This document shows, in pieces, positions 51,163 through 59,828 of a stretch of 64,000 nucleotides of DNA. The DNA lies in contig JBOHFF010000135.1 of assembly GCA_050699515.1 (NCBI GenBank), positions 1 through 64,000 of the forward strand. Direction: 5' to 3'. How positions within the stretch are numbered: position 1 is the first letter of the stretch; each line of letters opens with the position of its first letter. Source of the stretch: GCA-003244245 sp050699515 (GTDB lineage Bacteria; Actinomycetota; Actinomycetes; Mycobacteriales; Pseudonocardiaceae). The position numbers were made by a program, and so were the translations under genes. The notes under the pieces are model-generated. The model was not told the origin of the DNA and did no database searches. It saw nothing but the letters and a program-made list of their open reading frames with translations.

Positions 51163-52197
51163 GTGACCTCCGGGCCTGATGAGGCCGTACGTGAGCCGGC
51201 ACCGGTCGCACGGCACGCCTCGCACGTGGACGCCAGGTTCGCTGCGTCACGTGAGACGTGCCGTCAGGCAGTGATCCAGGTACCCGAGTTGCATTATCTC
51301 GGGCACTACACCGAGGGGGCCTACGACTTCTCCTACGACCGGCTTGACGGTATCTCCGGGCAGCCAGACCGGACGGATCACGAACGGATGGGTGTTCAGA
51401 TCACCAATGCCGTCCGCGGCCTCGATCGCATGCTGCAGGAGGTGCGGACTGGTGCCCTCATCCGCGTCGTGGTGCACGGACAGCAGGGTTTGGTCGTCTG
51501 TAACTCGGCGCAGCCGAACGAACATGCGGTCGGCTTCAGCCGTGCCCCCTCCGTGCTTCCGGTCGAGGGGATCGTGCTGCCCCGACTGTCCGGCGCCGAA
51601 AGGGTGGACGAGATCCTGAGCCGTTTGGTCACTGAGCTGCGCGAGCAGGTCAGTCTCGGCTCGCAGAACCCCGGCTCCTGGATCTCGGCGAAACCAGGTG
51701 ATGTCGTGTTGCCGCCGGTGGGCACACCGTCAGTCTCGAAGCGGTGCATCGAGGGGACTGCTGATGAACGAGTCAGCCGGCTCTTTCTGGACCGGGTGGA
51801 CCCTGTGGACCTGCAGTTTGTGGCGTACTGTCGCAGCGGTCAGGCGGAGTTCTCCGTCGACGAGTTCGACGATCCCCAGCTCGGCTCGTATTTCCAGGAA
51901 ATCTCGGTGACCGAACGGCGCCTGTTCTATCGGAATGTGTGCCGCCAGTTCCCGATGATAGTTCGAAAATTCGGCCGGATCTCGGTCGCCGCCACCGGCG
52001 GCAAGATAGAGAGACTGGTACTCGATGTCGAGCAGGGCGCGCTCTGTTATTACCGAATACGTCCGGGGGAGTACCTGGTTGGAATCACTATAGATCAGAG
52101 ACGGGTCGCCTCGACGGACGACAAAATCGGTGAGATAGCACTCCGCTGCCGCGGTAATCTTGGGCGCGATGACCTTGTCCCGCCGAGTGGTGGTTGA
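51163..52197 (+). CDS. Unknown protein of the fxs island
   Basis: A 344-residue soluble protein I do not recognise. It follows fxsT by 24 bases with the GTG at 51163 (GGAAGGAG upstream) and its end touches the antiporter-like gene. Visible text includes VPELHYLGHYTEGAYDFSYD, RLFYRNVCRQFPMIVRKFG and EQGALCYYRIRPGEYLVGIT. The C-terminal third looks beta-rich; two segments resemble ligand-binding barrels. No signal peptide. Because it lies in one transcription unit with fxsT, a role in the same pathway is likely. Confidence 0.7.
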   Translation: MTSGPDEAVREPAPVARHASHVDARFAASRETCRQAVIQVPELHYLGHYTEGAYDFSYDRLDGISGQPDRTDHERMGVQITNAVRGLDRMLQEVRTGALIRVVVHGQQGLVVCNSAQPNEHAVGFSRAPSVLPVEGIVLPRLSGAERVDEILSRLVTELREQVSLGSQNPGSWISAKPGDVVLPPVGTPSVSKRCIEGTADERVSRLFLDRVDPVDLQFVAYCRSGQAEFSVDEFDDPQLGSYFQEISVTERRLFYRNVCRQFPMIVRKFGRISVAATGGKIERLVLDVEQGALCYYRIRPGEYLVGITIDQRRVASTDDKIGEIALRCRGNLGRDDLVPPSGG

Positions 52198-52205
52198 GCG
52201 CAGCC

Positions 52206-53696
52206 ATGATGATGAGGGATGGCAGGGGACCTGCTGCCGCGCCGGCCTGGCGGTTGGTGCTCCTCCTCGCCATGATCGGGATTGGCTGGGGCCTCTCCCA
52301 TGCCCTCGATCCCTCCGGAACCCTTAGCGACGGGATCGCGGGGACCGCAGCGTATCTCTACGGCGCGACGGCTCTGCTGGCGATCGGTCTGTATAGCAGC
52401 ACGACCCAGATCTCCGGTCTCGCGCTCCGCCGTCTGGCTGACTCCGTTCGCCGTGCCATCGTTTTTCGTCCTGTTTTCTCCCTTCGTCCCATTGTCCTGC
52501 GTCCCATTGTTCTGCGTCCTGAGGACCGGGTCAGTGTCCGTATTGTCTTCTTGGCTGTGACAGTGGGGGTGGTTGTCAAGGCTGCGCTGATCACTGCGGT
52601 GATGTACGTGGCCTTTCGTGAACCACTGTACCCACTATACCTGGTGCTCGGGGTCGCGATGGCGCAGATCGATCCATTGTCCGTAGTCGCGCTGCGAGGC
52701 AAATCGGAGCTCTCCGAGCGGGCCAAGGCCATTCTGCACGCGTGGTCGTCCTTCGACGACCCGGTGACGATGCTGCTGACCATCTACCTGGCTGCGCTCG
52801 CGCTGAGCGGGAATCTCGGGTTGGTCGGTGCCGATCTCATGTCGTTCTCCTGGAATCTGCTGGCGAACCTAGGTTTTGCAGCGGCTGCGGCAATCATCTG
52901 GTGGGTGCTCTCCAGAATCGCAGGAATGCCCAAGCTGTCTGATTCTGACAGCGACGAACAGGTTGATTCCGACGACGGCAAGAAGACCGGGTTGCCGCCG
53001 GGGCTGAACCTGGTGGCTGTTGTCGTTCTTGCCACATTGGTGATCGTCGCGGTCTGGCAATTCCTGATCCTGGGCCTCGCTATTGCGGGTCTGTACTTCC
53101 GTCCGAGGCTTGGTCCGTGGTTGAACCGCGCGACCCAGGTAGCGCTGCTGTTGGCGTCTCTCATGCTCGGAGTGCTGTTGTTGGGCCACGTGGCGTGGTG
53201 GCACGGTCTGTGGCTCGGTGTGGCCGCCTTCGCCGCGCAGGTTGTGGTTGCGCTGACGCTGACCAGGAAGCTGTCTTTCCCGGACCGTGGCTTTCTCGCG
53301 CTGAGCCAGCAGAGCGGTATCACGGCGATTATTCTCGCGCTGTTGTTGGAGCGCAGTTTTGCGGGTACCGTCGCCGTGGTCGCCCCCGCGATCATCGTCA
53401 TCAACATACTGCACGTGTGCAGCACGGCCGTATTCTCCAAGATAATTCAGGCTCCAATAATCTGGATCCTAGCGCCTCAGCCCGCGGCAGCCATAATTCA
53501 GCCCCCGGTGGTCGAGGCAGCGGAAAGCTCCGAAATTAATGCGGACTCCACGCGGTCGCCAAAGTCGTTGAACGCCTCGTACGTGTCGGCTAGCCTAGTG
53601 GACCCCAATGTCTGGCGAAATCCCCCTTCGTCGCTGCCCATCGACACTTCGAACTCGTCTAATTCGGTCAGTCGGAACAGTGGTAGAACGTCGTAG
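52206..53696 (+). CDS. CPA1-like sodium/proton antiporter homologue
   Basis: A 496-residue integral membrane protein with about 11 helices. VLGVAMAQIDPLSVVALRGK and AWSSFDDPVTMLLTIYL correspond to the paired discontinuous helices of cation/proton antiporters (the TDP and ND regions, here IDP and FDDP). An Arg/Pro-rich insert (RPIVLRPIVLRP) arises from a 15-base repeat. The last 60 residues after ILAPQPA are hydrophilic and overlap, on the other strand, the end of the ATPase gene at 53498. TTG 52194 (overlapping the previous stop) or ATG 52206 may start it. It may export a peptide or ions. Confidence 0.75.
   Translation: MMMRDGRGPAAAPAWRLVLLLAMIGIGWGLSHALDPSGTLSDGIAGTAAYLYGATALLAIGLYSSTTQISGLALRRLADSVRRAIVFRPVFSLRPIVLRPIVLRPEDRVSVRIVFLAVTVGVVVKAALITAVMYVAFREPLYPLYLVLGVAMAQIDPLSVVALRGKSELSERAKAILHAWSSFDDPVTMLLTIYLAALALSGNLGLVGADLMSFSWNLLANLGFAAAAAIIWWVLSRIAGMPKLSDSDSDEQVDSDDGKKTGLPPGLNLVAVVVLATLVIVAVWQFLILGLAIAGLYFRPRLGPWLNRATQVALLLASLMLGVLLLGHVAWWHGLWLGVAAFAAQVVVALTLTRKLSFPDRGFLALSQQSGITAIILALLLERSFAGTVAVVAPAIIVINILHVCSTAVFSKIIQAPIIWILAPQPAAAIIQPPVVEAAESSEINADSTRSPKSLNASYVSASLVDPNVWRNPPSSLPIDTSNSSNSVSRNSGRTS
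52485..52514 (+). repeat. 15-bp coding direct repeat in antiporter gene
   Basis: CGTCCCATTGTCCTG and CGTCCCATTGTTCTG stand in tandem, flanked by degenerate copies (CGTCCTG on both sides). They encode RPIVL twice. In-frame expansion or loss would change a cytoplasmic loop only. Confidence 0.7.
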
Positions 53697-55810
53697 AGTG
53701 CGTCATATGACCTGCACAAAGCACTGAGTTCCTCTTTGTCGACGTCCCGGGCTCCGCTCGCGTGCAGGCGGTACCAGTCTGTCACCGCGTTTCGGAAAGC
53801 GTCCAGTAGCGTGCGCAGCAGGCTGACCACGCCCACCGCTTCGAACAGCTTGGCTGCGCCCAATCTCGTCCGGATGAGCATCCGTGCCTCGACCGCATCG
53901 GGTAAACTCCTCCCGGCGCCGGTGAGGGCTTTTTGGAACAGCTCATGGACCTGGCTCAGCGCGGACAATGCGGACGACGTGTCTTCGAACAACGCGCTGA
54001 CGCTCTGTGGAAGGCCCAGCGGTGCGGTTCCTCGATCGGTCATCCCCGCCACGCTGGTCGGCTGGAGGGCTTGCGTGATCCCATCCAAATCGCGCCGAAT
54101 AGCACCGAACTCGTGGTTCGTCGATGCTTGCATGGTGTCGACGTACGCCGCGAGTTTCTCGATCAAACGCTGCGTGTTGGTCTGCTGGCGGTTCATGCGC
54201 TCGATCTTGTTTCGGACCACGGTCAACGGGTCCTCGGTCGATGCCTCCTCGACCAGTCTTGCTCGTGTGCTGAGAATCGCGGCGAGGTTCTCGTTGAACG
54301 TCCAGCGGTCGTAGACCAGCGGCTCGATCCCGAAGACCTCGGTCAGCTCCTGGGACAGCGCGGCAGGCAGGTACCCGACCACGATCAGCACGGTCTCCGC
54401 GTCGGTGACCGCGTTCTTGATCAGAATCGCGGTTTCGTTGAGGAGTTGGACATCATGCGGTCCGAACACGGATTCGTGGATCAGCACGGCGCAGCCGGAG
54501 TCCCGGTCGCCGAGCGGGATCCAGTAGTCGGCTCGCGTCCTGGCATCCGGCCCGATGGAGTAGTCGCGGAAGTAGCGCAAGCCTTGCGCGTCGAGCGTGC
54601 GCCGCACATCTCGGCGCACGCTGTCGATGCTGACGAAGAAGCCGACCTGGGCGCGTGCTACTTCGCGCACCATCGCCTCGGTGACCTGGGCCTCGGGCCC
54701 CTCGCCTACCGCCTTCCGGTACAGGTGATGACACAGCCGGACGACCCTGCGCGCGACACCGTCGGTGATGTCCACCAGGTACCTCACCGAGTCGTGAGTG
54801 AACGGGGCGAGCGTCGTGTTGCCGCTCGCCTCCTGCTGGCGGCGCCGGATGTACTCCTCGACATGGGCGGGGGTGAGCGCGGAGACTCGAATGATCCGGC
54901 CGATCCGCTCCACCACGGTCTTACCGACCGCGTCGATGTAGTCCGGCAGCCCCACCAGGATCAGCAACGCGTTCGCTGCGGCGAAGACCTCCAGCATTCT
55001 CTTGAAGCCCATCGTCGCGGTGGCGGCGTCCGGCGAGGTCGTCAGCAGTTTGTCCAGCTCATCGACGACGAGCACGAATCGGTGACCGCGGTGACCGTAG
55101 AGCAACGCGAACACACCCATGGCCTCCAGTGCGTCCGTATCGCTGCTGATCGGATCCCTGATGTCCCGATCGATGAGGATCTGATCGGGAACACCTCCCC
55201 TGAACCACTCCCAGACCGCACGGTCGAAACCCGTACGCAGCAGCAGGGTCAGCGCGGTACTGAACTCCTCCTTGCTGGTCACGTCCGCCAGCGTGTGCCG
55301 GACCCGTTGCAGCAGGTCGCTGTCCATGAGCTCTAGTTGGTCCACCACCTGGACCGGGTCGAGCTCGCCGCTGCGCAGTCTAGGTACGAGGCCAGCGGTG
55401 AGCTCCGAGAGACCCAGGTCGTCGGCGACGATGTCGGCGTAGTACTCACGGACCCGACGCGTCACGTCTGCCTGGTCGAGTTGAGTGACGAACGCGTGGT
55501 AGAGGCGGCCGACAGTGCCTGTTGACGCCTCGAGGCTGATGGTATGAGTGGTGCCACCAGCGGTACGGTCGATGTGCCGCAGCAGCTCGGCCGCCAGGTG
55601 AGTCTTGCCGGTGCCGTAGTCACCGACTATCGCGATGACGTTTCCTGAGCCGGCCTCCGCCGGCGCGGCCAGGTACCCGTCCAGTAGGTGCCGCGCCTCG
55701 TGTATGGCGGGAGTGCTCACGGTGACCGTCTCGGCTCCGCTGGCCACCGCGGTCGCCGGAAACGGATTGACCACCTCGAGCGACGCCAGTGCGGACGGAT
55801 CACCAGTCAT
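53498..55810 (-). CDS. P-loop ATPase with REase-like central region
   Basis: A 770-residue STAND/AAA-like protein. Walker A is GDYGTGKT (residues 63-70) and Walker B FVLVVDE (245-251), with a winged-helix-like region to about 390. Residues about 398-510 (LRYFRDYSIG, RADYWIPLGD, CAVLIHESV, ETVLIVVGYLP) resemble a restriction-endonuclease-like fold, but the usual E-x-K is altered to HES, so it may bind rather than cut DNA. The remainder is helical and includes a coiled-coil-like stretch (IERMNRQQTNTQRLIEKLAA). The start overlaps the stop of the upstream ATPase gene (ATGA). Last gene of a three-gene operon. Confidence 0.75.
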   Translation of the reverse strand: MTGDPSALASLEVVNPFPATAVASGAETVTVSTPAIHEARHLLDGYLAAPAEAGSGNVIAIVGDYGTGKTHLAAELLRHIDRTAGGTTHTISLEASTGTVGRLYHAFVTQLDQADVTRRVREYYADIVADDLGLSELTAGLVPRLRSGELDPVQVVDQLELMDSDLLQRVRHTLADVTSKEEFSTALTLLLRTGFDRAVWEWFRGGVPDQILIDRDIRDPISSDTDALEAMGVFALLYGHRGHRFVLVVDELDKLLTTSPDAATATMGFKRMLEVFAAANALLILVGLPDYIDAVGKTVVERIGRIIRVSALTPAHVEEYIRRRQQEASGNTTLAPFTHDSVRYLVDITDGVARRVVRLCHHLYRKAVGEGPEAQVTEAMVREVARAQVGFFVSIDSVRRDVRRTLDAQGLRYFRDYSIGPDARTRADYWIPLGDRDSGCAVLIHESVFGPHDVQLLNETAILIKNAVTDAETVLIVVGYLPAALSQELTEVFGIEPLVYDRWTFNENLAAILSTRARLVEEASTEDPLTVVRNKIERMNRQQTNTQRLIEKLAAYVDTMQASTNHEFGAIRRDLDGITQALQPTSVAGMTDRGTAPLGLPQSVSALFEDTSSALSALSQVHELFQKALTGAGRSLPDAVEARMLIRTRLGAAKLFEAVGVVSLLRTLLDAFRNAVTDWYRLHASGARDVDKEELSALCRSYDALYDVLPLFRLTELDEFEVSMGSDEGGFRQTLGSTRLADTYEAFNDFGDRVESALISELSAASTTGG

Positions 55811-56811
55811 GACATGTTCCCCGATGACTCGCCGAACTTCAACCGGAAAAAGTGCTGTGCGATGTGATCAAAGCTCACCTCGCGGAGTGATGGCGAATCT
55901 CTCGATGTGTTTTTGGAAGCGAGGTCATCATACACCCTGTAGAGTAGATCGTGTAACCTTCTGATGGACACCACATTTCCTTCTGTGACGCGCTGCATCG
56001 TCTCCTCGCTCACCGGGGGAAAGCCCAGGTCAAAGGAGCTCATCTCCTGTCGGGCCTGTGCATAGGTCCAGCCGTCTCCGGTCTTCAAGGGTCCCACTTT
56101 CAGCAGGATCGGCGTCCTGCGGTCGTTCGTGGGAATCTGTGACCACATTCGTTGTACGTTATCGACGTAGTCGGTCTCGGCGAAGAACACGATCCTGGGA
56201 TACCTGGCGAAGTCCGAATAGTGGGTGATCTCGCTGACCAGGTCGGAGGACGGCGGCAGCAGGACGATGGCGACCCGATTGTCCGGCAGTGCGTCCTGCA
56301 TGATGTATTTGTACACCCGATCCACCTTGGCGATGTGTTCCTCGTGGCGTTCCTTCTGATCGAGGCCGCTCCTGACTCTCGTGGCTTCCTGGATCCTGAG
56401 GTTGAGCAGGTCGATGTCCTCGGTCGTGACCCCATGCTTCTCGTCAGCGAGATGGTCGATGACATCTGTGATGATTTGCTCTATCCGGAGTGTGATGGAC
56501 TCGTGGGGCTTGGCCGACCGGGTCAAGGGGAAGATCACGGCCGTCGACCCTAACTTGGCGAGCTCGTCGTGCAGCCACGCGGCGCAGCGGTTGATCAGCG
56601 ATGTCTTGCCGCAGCCCGGCTTGCCGGTCACGACGACCAGGCGGCCTTCCTCGGTGAGCCGTTCCACCGGGTTCATGGTGTCCTGGAAGCGGCGGAACTC
56701 CGTCTCCGTGTCATCGACCGCCACATAGAACCTGTGGTGACTCTCGTGGGTGTGCGGGGACAGCGGCGCGGTCGGGGTGTCCTCGAGACCTGGGGTGAAA
56801 TAGGGGTTCAT
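55807..56811 (-). CDS. AAA/STAND-like ATPase, second operon gene
   Basis: A 334-residue protein with Walker A GKPGCGKT (residues 63-70) and a Walker B strand (VAIVLLPPSS) that lacks the usual acidic pair. SLREVSFDHIAQHFFRLKF at the end suggests a helical C-terminal domain. No membrane segment. It overlaps both neighbours by ATGA: the membrane protein upstream and the large ATPase downstream. An open frame continues back to 57291, but that is the shadow of the membrane gene. Probably forms a complex with its partners; function unknown. Confidence 0.8.
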   Translation of the reverse strand: MNPYFTPGLEDTPTAPLSPHTHESHHRFYVAVDDTETEFRRFQDTMNPVERLTEEGRLVVVTGKPGCGKTSLINRCAAWLHDELAKLGSTAVIFPLTRSAKPHESITLRIEQIITDVIDHLADEKHGVTTEDIDLLNLRIQEATRVRSGLDQKERHEEHIAKVDRVYKYIMQDALPDNRVAIVLLPPSSDLVSEITHYSDFARYPRIVFFAETDYVDNVQRMWSQIPTNDRRTPILLKVGPLKTGDGWTYAQARQEMSSFDLGFPPVSEETMQRVTEGNVVSIRRLHDLLYRVYDDLASKNTSRDSPSLREVSFDHIAQHFFRLKFGESSGNMS

Positions 56812-57608
56812 CGGGCGCTCGTCACTCCCGTTCCAGCGGGCTGCTTGCCGCGCATCTCGCCGTGCCACCGCCACGGTCGTTCGAGTGCGCTGACGACGTC
56901 CTTGATCGAGTCTTGCAGCGTGGTCAGGGTCTCTTTCAACGCCTGGTCGCGCTGCGGCCGCGACTCCTTCGGCTTGAGGTCGTTCATCCCCTCTCCCAGC
57001 CGTGGATCGGACAGTCGCGCATACAGCTGCGGAGGCACCGTCCAGCCAGCGCGCAGCACAGTGATCTTCCGTAGTTGCGCAGCCACCTCGTTCTGGCCAT
57101 CGAGCACGTCCTGGTCGACTGAAAGCTTGCCTTGCCTGCCTTCCAGCAGTCTCCGGCGCTGGGCGTGTGCTGCGCTGAGGTACCTGTTCGCCGCGTTGTC
57201 CAACTCGCCGGCGAGCAGCCGGCTCTGGGTTCGCTCGTCGCGCCAGAACCCAGCCACCCAAGTCAGCGCGGCTCCCAACATGATCTGCCACAGCGTGTCA
57301 GACGTAAAAATGCCGAAGGCGGCTGGGGTGCTCGGAGTCTGTTGCGGAATCCGAGCGGCGCCGGTCAAGGCGGCGCATACCCGGTCGAAGTCAGGGTCCT
57401 GGTCACTGCGTGGCCCGTCGGGCGAGATGGTCACCTTGAGGTCGGCCGCAGCATCGGTCAGCTTCGCCCGCTGCTCGTTGGACAGGCAGAACACGTGGTC
57501 CGCGTCTCGCGTTGCCTGGTCGTCTGCCGCGAAGTACAGGCTCGCGGACACGACTCCGGCCAGGACGAACAAGGTCGCCCTGCCAGCCATTCCCCGTTTG
57601 GACCCCAT
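56808..57608 (-). CDS. Membrane protein heading ATPase operon
   Basis: A 266-residue protein with an N-terminal helix (ATLFVLAGVVSASLYFAAD), a short outside domain with two cysteines (VFCLSN and RVCAALTG), a second helix (DTLWQIMLGAALTWVAGFW) and a long charged cytoplasmic helical tail. Two membrane segments with a cytoplasmic coiled coil would suit a membrane effector or anchor for the ATPases that follow. Start ATG 57608; its stop overlaps the next start (ATGA). No family recognised. Confidence 0.75.
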   Translation of the reverse strand: MGSKRGMAGRATLFVLAGVVSASLYFAADDQATRDADHVFCLSNEQRAKLTDAAADLKVTISPDGPRSDQDPDFDRVCAALTGAARIPQQTPSTPAAFGIFTSDTLWQIMLGAALTWVAGFWRDERTQSRLLAGELDNAANRYLSAAHAQRRRLLEGRQGKLSVDQDVLDGQNEVAAQLRKITVLRAGWTVPPQLYARLSDPRLGEGMNDLKPKESRPQRDQALKETLTTLQDSIKDVVSALERPWRWHGEMRGKQPAGTGVTSAR

Positions 57609-57770
57609 GCCGGATTTTCGCCCGCAACCGCTGCGAAGTAACGGGTCTCTGCTGCACAGTGACTGTTTATCAGGTTATGGGTGTTTTTCTCACCCAGTCG
57701 TGTTTCTGGTCACGGTGGCCACGGCGCACCTGTCCAGCCCGCCGGAGGTGGCCTGCAGCAGACTGTCGGT

Positions 57771-59828
57771 ATGAGCGTGGAGGACCCTTACCAGTGGCTG
57801 GAGGATGTGGCCGGCGAGCAGGCGCTGTCCTGGGTGCGGGAGCGTAACGCCGAGGCCGTCGCGGAGCTGACCGGCCAAGGGCGGTTCGAGGCGTTGCGCA
57901 CCGAGATCCGTGAGGTACTCGACTCCACCGACCGGATCCCCTATATCAGCCGGCGCGGCGAGTACCGGTACAACTTCTGGCGGGACCGCGAGCAGCCCCG
58001 CGGTCTGTGGCGGCGCACCACGCTGGCCGAGTACCGCAAGGAGCAGCCGGACTGGGAGGTCCTCCTCGACGTCGACGCGCTGGGCCGCGCCGAGGACGAG
58101 AACTGGGTCTTTCACGGCGCGCAGTGCCTGCGGCCGGACTACCGGCTGGCGCTGGTCACGCTCTCGAGAGGCGGCGCGGACGCGGCGGTGGTCCGGGAGT
58201 TCGACCTCGAGCGCCGCGAGTTCGTCACTGGCGGCTTCGAGCTGCCCGAGGCGAAGTCCAGCGTCGGCTGGATCGATGCCGACCACCTCTACGTCGCCAC
58301 CGACTTCGGTCCCGGGACGCTCACCACCAGCGGGTACCCGCGCACCGTGCGGTGCTGGCGGCGCGGTGAGCCGCTGGCCGAGGCCGAGCTGGTGTACGAG
58401 GGCAAGCCCGAGGACATCAGCGTCTACGCCTACCACGACGACACCGAGGGTTTCGAGCGCGACTTCGTCGGGCGGATACCCGAGTTCTACCGCTCCGAGC
58501 TGTACTTGCGCTGCGGGCAGCAGCTGCGCCGCGTCGAGGTGCCCGACGATGCGATGGCCGGCGTGTACCGGCAGTGGCTGCTGATCGAGCTGCGCAGCGA
58601 GTGGGCTCCTCGGCAGACCTACCCGGCGGGGTGCCTGCTGGTGGCCGACTTCGAGGAGTTCATGGCCCGGGGTGCCGAGGGTGCGGGGTTGCGGGTGCTG
58701 TTCACCCCCGACGAGCGGACCTCCCTGTGCAGCTACAGCTGGACCCGCCACCACCTGATCCTCGACGTGATGCACGACGTGGTCAGCCATCTCTCGGTGC
58801 TGACCCCGGCACAGGACTGGAGCGCCACGCCGCTGACCGGCACGCCGCCGCTGTCCAGCGTGAGCGCCTCGGGCACCGATCCGGACCTCGACGACGAGTA
58901 CCTGCTCAACGTCAATGGGTTCCTGACCCCCTCCACCTTGGCGATCGGCACCCTCGCGATCGACACCATGGGCGCCGGTCCGGTGGAGGTGCTCAAGCAG
59001 GCACCGTCCTTCTTCGACGCCGACGGCTTGGCCGTGCACCAGCACTTCGCGGTCTCCGACGACGGCACCCGGATCCCGTATTTCGTGGTGGCGCCCGACT
59101 CGCCGGTGCCACCCGGCGGGTGGCCGACGCTGCTGTACGGGTACGGCGGCTTCGAGATATCCCTGCAGCCCGGTTACCACGGTGCCCTCGGCCGGGCCTG
59201 GCTGGCCCGGGGCGGCTGCTTCGTCAGCGCCAACATCCGCGGCGGCGCGGAGTACGGGCCGCGCTGGCATTCCGCCACGCTCAAGCACAACCGGCATCTG
59301 GTCTACGAGGACTTCGCCGCGGTGGCCCGGGATCTGGTCACCCGCGGCCTGACCACGCATGCTCGTCTCGGTGCCGAGGGCGGCAGCAACGGGGGGCTGC
59401 TCGTGGGCGTGATGCTCACCCACTACCCGGAGCTGTTCGGCGCCATCGTCGCCGCGGTTCCGCTACTGGACATGCTGCGTTACCACACGCTGCTGGCCGG
59501 CGCCTCCTGGATGGCCGAGTACGGCGACCCCGACGACCCGGCCGACCGCGAGCACCTGCTGCGCTTCTCGCCCTACCACCAGCTGCGCGCCGACGGCCGC
59601 TACCCACCGACCCTGCTCACCACCTCCACCCGCGACGACCGGGTGCACCCCGGTCATGCCCGCAAGCTGGTGGCCCGGATGCGCGAGTACGGCCTGCCGG
59701 TCACCTACTACGAGAACATCGAAGGCGGCCACGGCGGCGCGGCGGATAACGAGCAGGCTGCTTTCATGTCCGCCCTGTCCTACGAGTTCCTCTGGCGCCA
59801 CCTCTCCGGCGGACCGGGTCAGGGGTGA
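57771..59828 (+). CDS. Prolyl oligopeptidase (S9 family)
   Basis: A 685-residue serine peptidase that cleaves short peptides after proline or basic residues. The N-terminal beta-propeller (DPYQWLEDVAGEQALSWVRE onward) is followed by the hydrolase domain with GYGGF, NIRGGAEYG, catalytic Ser539 in EGGSNGGLL, Asp near 622 in TSTRDDRVHP and His654 in EGGHGG. No signal peptide, so intracellular. The ATG at 57771 follows a short leader after the divergent ATPase operon. Could help turn over peptides, including products of the fxs island, but this is only positional. Confidence 0.94.
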   Translation: MSVEDPYQWLEDVAGEQALSWVRERNAEAVAELTGQGRFEALRTEIREVLDSTDRIPYISRRGEYRYNFWRDREQPRGLWRRTTLAEYRKEQPDWEVLLDVDALGRAEDENWVFHGAQCLRPDYRLALVTLSRGGADAAVVREFDLERREFVTGGFELPEAKSSVGWIDADHLYVATDFGPGTLTTSGYPRTVRCWRRGEPLAEAELVYEGKPEDISVYAYHDDTEGFERDFVGRIPEFYRSELYLRCGQQLRRVEVPDDAMAGVYRQWLLIELRSEWAPRQTYPAGCLLVADFEEFMARGAEGAGLRVLFTPDERTSLCSYSWTRHHLILDVMHDVVSHLSVLTPAQDWSATPLTGTPPLSSVSASGTDPDLDDEYLLNVNGFLTPSTLAIGTLAIDTMGAGPVEVLKQAPSFFDADGLAVHQHFAVSDDGTRIPYFVVAPDSPVPPGGWPTLLYGYGGFEISLQPGYHGALGRAWLARGGCFVSANIRGGAEYGPRWHSATLKHNRHLVYEDFAAVARDLVTRGLTTHARLGAEGGSNGGLLVGVMLTHYPELFGAIVAAVPLLDMLRYHTLLAGASWMAEYGDPDDPADREHLLRFSPYHQLRADGRYPPTLLTTSTRDDRVHPGHARKLVARMREYGLPVTYYENIEGGHGGAADNEQAAFMSALSYEFLWRHLSGGPGQG

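Noticed and set aside
56812..57291. N-terminal extension of the small ATPase to 57291
   Set aside because: It overlaps the membrane protein gene fully; the ATG at 56811 forms the ATGA junction and directly precedes the conserved part.
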